Assembly (NCBI GenBank): GCA_014281115.1
Contig: JACONQ010000002.1
Span: 3,720,001 to 3,784,000, forward strand
Source: Laburnicola sp. R22_1
Taxonomy: Eukaryota > Ascomycota > Dothideomycetes > Pleosporales > Didymosphaeriaceae
DNA: 64,000 bases
Direction of reading: 5' to 3'
This document shows, in pieces, positions 58,007 to 64,000 of the stretch. The first letter of the stretch is position 1, and each line of letters starts with the position of its first letter. A program made the position numbers and the translations under genes. The notes under the pieces are model-generated. The model was not told the origin of the DNA. It did not search any database and worked only from the letters and a program-made list of their open reading frames with translations.

Positions 58007-59037
58007 TTAGGCCTTTGGCTCCTCAGTGGCGGCAGCAGGCGCAGCGGCCTCCTCCTTGGGTTGCTCGGCAGAAGCGGCGGGAGCCTCTGCAGAAGTCTCC
58101 GCCGGAGCTTCGGCTTCGGAAGAGGTCCAAAGAGTCTGGAAACGAATTAGCATTCACGGCTCAGCCAAAAAGGAGACGAGGTACGGGGAACTAACCAAGT
58201 TGTCCCGGAGAAGCTGCATGATCAGAGTGGAGTCCTTGTAGCTTTCCTCAGACAAAGTGTCAAGCTCTGTAGCACACATTAGCATCCGTGACGTGTCTTT
58301 ACACGACCAATACAAATACATACCGGCAATGGCGTCGTCGAAAGCCTGCTTGGCCAACTGGCAAGCCTGGTCCGGAGAGTTCAAGATCTCGTAGTAGAAG
58401 ACCGAAAAGTTCAACGCCAGACCAAGGCGGATGGGATGGGTGGGAGCCAAGCTGGAGGCGGCAACCTCAGTAGCAGCCTTGTAGGCCTCGAGCGATTTGT
58501 CGGCGGACGTCTTGCGCTTGTCACCCACGGCAAACTCGGCAAGGTAGCGGTGGTAGTCGCCCTTCCTGTAATACCAAGTGGTTAGCGTGCGCACTTGCGG
58601 ATTGCTTGGTAAGACTCACATCTTGTGGTAGAACACTTTCGACTCGCCGCTCTCAGCAGAGGGGATCAAGTGGTCGTCCAGGCATGCAAGAATGTCCTCG
58701 CAGATCTTGGCGAGCTCGGCCTCGATCTTCTGGCGGTATTCCTTGATGAGACCGACCTGGGTCTCGTTGCCCTTGGACTCCTCCTTCTGCTCAATGGACG
58801 TGACGATTCTCCACGAAGCGCGGCGGGCGCCAATGACGTTCTTGTAGGCGACAGACAGGAGATTCCGCTCCTCGACGGAGAGCTCCTGGTCTGCGGAGGC
58901 GACGGCCTTCATGTTCTCGACCATCTCTGCGCAGGCGGTGAGCTTGGCATTTCGTAGGTCGCGCTGGGATACTCACCCTCATAGCGCTCGGCCTGCTCGG
59001 CCAGTTTGGCCAGGTAGACTGAGTCCTCGTAACCCAT
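58007..59037 (-). CDS. 14-3-3 protein
   Basis: Five coding exons: 58,977-59,037, 58,620-58,926, 58,324-58,565, 58,196-58,266 and 58,007-58,135, with introns of 50-60 nt at GT-AG borders. Total 810 nt, 269 residues, the usual length in fungi. It starts [20 protein letters not shown]. Signature 1 is [20 protein letters not shown], signature 2 [20 protein letters not shown] across the last splice. The phosphopeptide-binding basic and Tyr residues (K, R, R, Y of the family groove) appear kept. The tail is Ala/Glu-rich ([15 protein letters not shown]). It works as a dimer binding phosphoserine/threonine partners in signalling and cell-cycle control in the cytosol. The 5' leader seems to hold a further intron. 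Confidence 0.97.
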
Positions 59038-59051
59038 TGTGATATGAAGAT

Positions 59052-59508
59052 CTGTTGAGGGCTGAAGTTAGCAGAGGCAACTGTGAGAAGAAGAGGCAGG
59101 CGCAATCTATGACGACGTCACGCCAGCCGGTGTGTCCAGAGTCGGTGGGGAGTTTGCTGCAGAGGGTGCGCAACGGCAGACAATCGCTGCTTTCCACTGA
59201 GGAGCGCGCCAATTGGTCTCTGCAACAGGCGACTTTTGTGCGGTTTGCGTGCGCGGGCAGCCGCTCCCACCTGCAGCCAGTAGTGGAGCCGAGGGGTCGC
59301 GCAGAGTCTACACCAGCGTGCTCGCGCAAACGACACGGCTCGATTTTGATGTGCCGTAGCGAGGCTTCCCGGGCTGGCGGATGCGGCGAAGGCGGCGACC
59401 TGATGACACTGACCGGCGAGCGTCGATGGCAGCGTGGGAGCAAATTGCAGCCCGACCCGCGGCGGCGAGGGGCCGATGACGAAAGACACGGCGCGGGAGG
59501 GGACTTAC
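59052..59508 (-). other. Predicted 5'-UTR intron of the 14-3-3 gene
   Basis: On the minus strand a perfect GTAAGT donor starts at 59,508. A branch-like CTAAC and a CAACAG acceptor end at 59,052, 14 nt before the start codon. At 457 nt it is far longer than the coding introns. It covers a GC-rich stretch with open but domain-less frames. Confidence 0.5.
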
Positions 59509-60232
59509 GAGAGATTTGAGTGTAGAGGTGAGGTTATCTGCAGAAAATCTGGCTAGGGCGGGTATAGGGGCGGGTAGAAACAGAATAGGCTTCCTGTCGA
59601 AGGTGGCTCGGTGTTGATAGAGGTGGGGAGGGTTGAAGTTGGGAGGTCAAAGTGCTCTTGCCAAGCCGCGGCCGTGCCTGTTTGCCAGCCCAGAACGGGC
59701 GCCTTCCTTCACTGAGGCGCATCTGCCTGTGGAAGGCGGGCCCACGCCTTGTCCATAGCACTACACTACATGGCCTTGTTGCCTGGCCTTGCACGTCGTG
59801 TGCCAGTGCCTCTGCATTCACCGTCTCGGTCGTACCTTGCCGTGGCAGCAAGCCATCCTGGACCGTGGGCACTGCTCCCCAGGCAGATGCTCTGGCGTCT
59901 GGCGATGCGATCTTCATCTGAGACATGGCAGGCAAGCCTCCCCGGAAGAGACGCGTGTTAATGCGGCCTTTTCGTCTTGACATGTTCGCTTCTGTGCCGT
60001 AAATCCACACAATACCCAGCTAGTACCACAAAACCCTCCACTGTATACATGCATGAAAGAACCAGCGGTGGGCGTCCATTTGTCCACCTGACGAACCATC
60101 CATGGATAAAGTTCGGTCACATGACAGCATGACGCACGAGCCTCCATCTCGACATCGATCCAAGCTCCATCTCCAAGAAGATCATACCACCTCTTTTCCC
60201 CTCCAATTGCCCACCATCACCACACGCACACC
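59509..60232. promoter_or_regulatory. Divergent promoter region between 14-3-3 and the ATPase inhibitor gene
   Basis: The two genes are transcribed away from each other, so both promoters lie here. CT-rich leaders are seen just before the inhibitor start (CCACCTCTTTTCCCCTCC). The frames in this stretch have no domain features. No specific binding site is claimed. Confidence 0.5.
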
Positions 60233-60745
60233 ATGCTCCGCACATCCATGATCAAGGCCGCGCGCCCGCTCGCCTCCAAGCGCTGCTTCTCCACCTCCAT
60301 GCGCGCCATGAGCAGCGGCGACACTGGCTCCGGGACCTCCAGGCCGGGCGGCATGCGCAGCGGGTAAGCTTCTGCAGCCAGTTGCCTTTGCAAAGCAAAT
60401 CAGAAACGGCAGACACAGACACTGACAAGCTTGTGATTTCGCAGTGATGCCTTCACCAAGCGCGAGACCGCCATCGAAGAGATGTATATCAAGCAGGAAG
60501 AGCGAGCCAAGTACGTCGTCCCTCTCTAGCTATTGATTTGCCATCCGTCCTCTTTGTACTAATGCTGACTCGTCGTCAGGCTCCTCGCTATCAAGGCCCA
60601 GCTCGAGAAGCAACAACAGCATATCGCCGACCTCGCCAAGCACATGTGCGTCCTTGCTTCCGTCGAACCCACCGTCACATACTAACAGACATGTAGCGAC
60701 GAGGTCACCAAGGAGGGCGGCGGACAGGGTGAGAACCAGCCCTAG
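60233..60745 (+). CDS. INH1: Mitochondrial F1F0-ATPase inhibitor (IF1/Inh1)
   Basis: Four exons: 60,233-60,363, 60,445-60,510, 60,580-60,645 and 60,697-60,745. All introns start GT and end AG, and the third has a TACTAAC branch site; 312 nt, 103 residues. The N-terminus (MLRTSMIKAARPLASKRCFS) is a mitochondrial targeting peptide. The mature part carries the inhibitor helix (AFTKRETAIEEMYIKQEER) and the coiled-coil tail (LLAIKAQLEKQQQHIADLAK). The protein binds F1 when the membrane potential falls and stops ATP hydrolysis. Too finely split for simple reading-frame searches. Confidence 0.93.
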
Positions 60746-61135
60746 GCACTTCGCGAGACGGAATCGATGTGTTGGGAAGAAACAGCAGATGGGACACCAA
60801 TGATGGCAGACTGGAACCCTCGTCCGGTTTTGCACGCATGGCTCTTGTACAACTCTATATTGGACTCCAATCTCAATTAGTTCAATTTATGTATACACCA
60901 TCAAGATTGCCTCGTCCATGCGGTGCACGAGACTCGACTACGCATAGGCTCCCCACTTGACTTGCACGTCTTTGATTAGGTATATAGTTTCTATCCTACG
61001 AGCGCGTGCGGTTCGTACAAAGCTTCATATTTTGCTGCAATAATGGTCTAGTCCGAAATCCAACCCGACTCCGGAACGCTCTCCATCAATTACTAGAGCC
61101 TGCCAATCTTTTCTCTACGCACAAGAACGTCCAGC
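60746..61135. other. Intergenic region between convergent genes
   Basis: 3' ends of the ATPase inhibitor gene and of NSP1 meet here. No further feature seen. Confidence 0.5.
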
Positions 61136-63597
61136 CTACGAAACACCCCCAAAACGATCTGTCCGACTCCCCCGAAAGCTTCGGTAGAAGTCCTCTGTGG
61201 GATCAGAGCCAAGACCATTCCAGCCATTGGCGCCCACATGCTGGCTCTCCTTGTGGGCCTTCTCAATCTTTCCCTGCAACTGGGCAGCGCCGGCGTCAAT
61301 GTGCTGGAGTTGCGCCAGCTGGGAGTTGAGCACGCGCACGACCTTGGTCAACTGTCTCGATATTAGTCTGGGCAGCGAAGGATACAGAAGACTATTGAAC
61401 TTACAGGATCGTCCGGTTTACCTGATTTGCTGAGCGTCTGGGATGTGGTATTGATTTCCTCGATCATCTCTGTAAGATCCTTGTTGAGCTCATTAAGCCG
61501 ATCTTGCAGCTTCTCGGCCAGTTTGTATCTATTCCATCTATCAGCCGACGGTGTTCGGGGCATATCGTCAATTGAAGCAAGTAATGAAGAATCCACATAC
61601 GTTCTCTCCCGCTCCTGGTCGGGTCCGCGCAGCCCGTCAGACTTGCCGCTAACACCATGGAGCTTCATCATGTTATCGATCTCCTTCTCGTACCGATCCA
61701 GATATGCATCCAGCTCTGATTGGTTGTCCTCGATCATGGTCAAGTGCTTCTCCACCTCTTGCGTGTCACGTTCTGCCTGGAACGCCTTCGAGTAAAGTTG
61801 CTTGACCTTGTCCGTGTTGTCGACCAGTGCGCGATCCCACTTGGCAACCGTGTCGGCTTGTTGTTGGAACTCTTTCTGGTACTTTGATAGATCGGCTGCC
61901 CAACGAGTGATAATTTCGTCCATGGATTTGTTTTTGAGGCGCGATTGCGCAGATGGTGCGGGTCCCGCAGTCGAACTTGCGAATCCACTCCTAGCAGCGT
62001 CCCCCGATGTTCCAGTGGTAGTACCCGTGGTAGTACCGGCGGCAGTGGCCGGGGCTGTCGCTGTCGTTGTCGTTGTCGATGGAGCCGTCGCGGCACTGGT
62101 CGATGTTGTCCTACTTGTCGCAGCACCCGATGCGGAGGTGTTACCTCCTCCTATGTTAGCGAACAACGATGAGCCAGTCGTGGATGACGAGACTCCACTA
62201 GATGCTGCCCCAGACGACGCAGGCGTGCTGCCAACCCCAAGCCCAGAGAAGGAGAGACCGGCAGTAGGTGCCGAAGTTCCAGCTGGTGCTGCACCTGATG
62301 ATGCGGGCGTGGAACCTCCAAGCCCAGAGAATGATGGTGGGGCTGCTGCTCCGGACGATGCCGGTGTGCTTCCCGCTCCACTCTTTGTAAACAATGAGAA
62401 ACCAGTGGTGGGTTGTGAGTTTCCAGTCCCTGCCGTTGGGTTGGCAGCGCCAGAAGCCGGAGGCGCCGAACTGGTTGCATTGCCGCCGGGTGTGAATAAG
62501 CTCATAGCACCTGGGTTGGAACTTCCAGAGGGGCTAGGTTGACCGTTGTTTGCAGCGGAAGACATGGTGGGAGCCGTAGATTTGTCACCGCCTATAACAG
62601 GATTGGGCGTAGAGTTGGTCGTGGGTTGTGATGAAGCAGGCTGGCCAGAAGCTGCGGTTGTTCCGAATCCGAAGGTTGGCTTGCTTGCCGGGGTAGATGC
62701 AGGCGTTGTGCTACCAAGACTGAACAAAGACGACTTCGGTGTCGCTTGCGGCCCTGAACCCGCACTACCAAAGGCGCCCAGCTGCGCAGAAGTGCTCTGG
62801 CTCGCATTATTCGATGAGTCTTTGTTTCCCTGCCCAAAGATGTTTGTGCTACCTGCTGCATTGGGTGGTTGTTGCGCGCCAGCGCTCGCCGCTCCACCAA
62901 ACAGAGCTGACCCAGATGAAGTAGCTGGCTTCGCACCGCCGCCGAATATTGACGATGCACTACCGCCTGGCCCTGTCCCTATTTGACCCGGCTGCGAGGA
63001 CTGTGCGCCGAACAAGTTGTTTCCAGGTGGAGGGCCCGCAGGAGTCGTCGAAGAGAGAAAGGACGTCCTGTTAGCGGCAGGCGTTGCGGAAGGGGTGGAA
63101 GACTCTGTGGTGGACACTGTTAGCATTGCCGCGGTCAAGTGATGATAGAATCTCCACCTACCGGCTGGCTTGCCAAAGGCGAAAGTAGGCGTAGACGTTG
63201 CAGTGGTACCTCCTGTCGATGCGCCAGAGCTCGTCGTCGTTCCAACCGCTCCAAAGAGCGAGGGCTTCGCGGCTCCTCCGCTGGCACCACTGTTGCCAAA
63301 CGCGAAGCCAGTCGAGCCCGGCTGCGATGCGCCGGCCGTAGTCTGGTTGCCGCCGAAGAGACTGGGTTTGTTGCCGGCGGGCGTGTTCGAGGTGCCGAAC
63401 AGATTTGAGGAACCCGAGCTCGAGGTAGCGCCGCCGAAAAGGGTCGATGCACTGGGTGTGCCAGAGCCTGAGCTCGGGTTGTTCATCGCGCCGCCAAACG
63501 GATTCGAGGCGGCCCCAGAGCTGGCAGTGCCAAACAGCGACGGAGTCGGCGCGCTGCTGCTGTTGCTGCTGTTGTTTTGTCCAAAGTTGAACGCCAT
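61136..63597 (-). CDS. NSP1: Nucleoporin NSP1 (FG-repeat)
   Basis: Four exons: 63,162-63,597, 61,601-63,116, 61,405-61,528 and 61,136-61,351; 2,292 nt, 763 residues. Introns of 45, 72 and 53 nt have GT-AG ends. The first two are multiples of three without stops and so read through as coding if not removed. The N-terminal about 550 residues are Ser/Thr/Gly/Ala-rich with many FG motifs (SLFG, LFGG, FAFG, IFGG, FGFG). The C-terminal Nsp1_C coiled coil starts near SRLKNKSMDEIITRWAADL and continues through ERTYKLAEKLQDRL and VLNSQLAQLQHIDAGAAQL to DPTEDFYRSF. It forms the central transport channel complex of the nuclear pore. The final residues differ from the usual short end, so the last exon end is less sure. 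Confidence 0.95.
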
Positions 63598-64000
63598 GGG
63601 GAGCGAACCTATGGAATCTGATGTGTGTTTTGTCAGCTACGCAGGGAAGGCGGAGTTGTCGCGAAGCTGTTGGTGGTGTTTGCCTGCGGTTGAGAAGAAC
63701 GGCACGCGGGATTGCGAGAATTGACTATCTGCGGGTGGTCCGTTGAAGTCTTGCACTGGGCAAAAGCGGGTGCGGAGCTTCACAACGGCAATGAGTTGGA
63801 CGCGCCGCTTGCCTGCAGCGTCACCGTCGCGTCTGCGGCTCCAAAACAGCCTTGGGCATCGTCGCCAAGCACGTCGGTGAATTGTTCCCGCGGCGCCGCG
63901 CGCCTTCCTCAGCTCTAGACCTTCCCCGCCGCTGCCGTTGGTGACTGGTGGCAGACTGCTAGTCGTCGTCCACCATTGCAGGCACACAGCCTCAAATACC
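63598..64000 (-). promoter_or_regulatory. Upstream region of NSP1
   Basis: Holds the leader and promoter of the minus-strand NSP1 gene. No other gene is supported before the window end. Confidence 0.45.

Noticed and set aside
59055..59519. Overlapping frames on both strands upstream of 14-3-3
   Set aside because: GC-rich leader or intron sequence; frames on both strands are equally long and lack motifs.
59534..60010. Minus-strand frame of 158 codons
   Set aside because: Lies in the divergent promoter region and has no recognisable domain.

Overview
This window looks like nuclear DNA of a filamentous ascomycete (Pezizomycotina). The support is short GT-AG introns of about 44-72 nt with CTAAC-like branch points, fungal-type genes (14-3-3, NSP1 nucleoporin, mitochondrial ATPase inhibitor, tannase/feruloyl esterase, DUF6604 protein) and transposons carrying the marks of repeat-induced point mutation (RIP: C-to-T changes on either strand, CAA/CAG/CGA/TGG turned into stops, TA-rich DNA). 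A dothideomycete or similar two-compartment genome is my guess; the sequence alone does not prove a species.

Layout. (1) 1-29,990 is a transposon graveyard. A RIP-degraded Copia pol (1-1,331) is interrupted by a terminal-inverted-repeat element (1,332-12,734). That element holds a Fot1/pogo transposon (about 1,574-11,909), which holds a Ty3/Gypsy chromovirus (1,907-10,020; 193-bp LTRs, AAGCA target duplication). Then come a 526-bp (TAA)n tract, a Fot1/pogo element (18,170-21,914) with a second Fot1/pogo inside it (18,708-20,577), a complete but RIP-mutated Copia element (22,813-29,413; 180-bp LTRs, AAATT duplication) and a chromodomain remnant. (2) 29,990-35,220 is an island of normal composition with an apparently intact two-gene PIF/Harbinger transposon (31,645-34,798, TTA duplication) and a tRNA-Gly(GCC) gene. 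(3) 35,221-44,985 is AT-rich again: a minus-strand Copia relic (about 36,995-40,980) and a Tc1/mariner-type element (41,063-43,988). (4) From about 44,990 to the end is gene-rich: a broken DUF7702-like membrane protein gene, a DUF6604 protein, a low-complexity protein ending in a CaaX box, a tannase/feruloyl esterase, a coiled-coil protein with an F-box-like motif, 14-3-3, ATP synthase inhibitor and NSP1.

The most interesting signals are in the mobile elements. The Gypsy element has a 10-nt stretch inside its LTR that is exactly complementary to the sequence 2 nt after the LTR (predicted Tf1/sushi-type self-priming), and a G_GGA_AAC heptamer followed by a 6-bp stem exactly in its gag/pol overlap (predicted -1 frameshift signal). 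Four of the five RIP-mutated elements whose catalytic sites I could read have lost one catalytic acid by G-to-A changes; the fifth, Fot1 copy 3, keeps its third Asp. The Harbinger element keeps all three and shows no visible RIP. Two neighbouring host genes both end in farnesylation-type CaaX boxes (CSVM and CSIM).

No searches or alignments were run. Family assignments rest on motifs read by eye, and coordinates of degraded coding regions are approximate.
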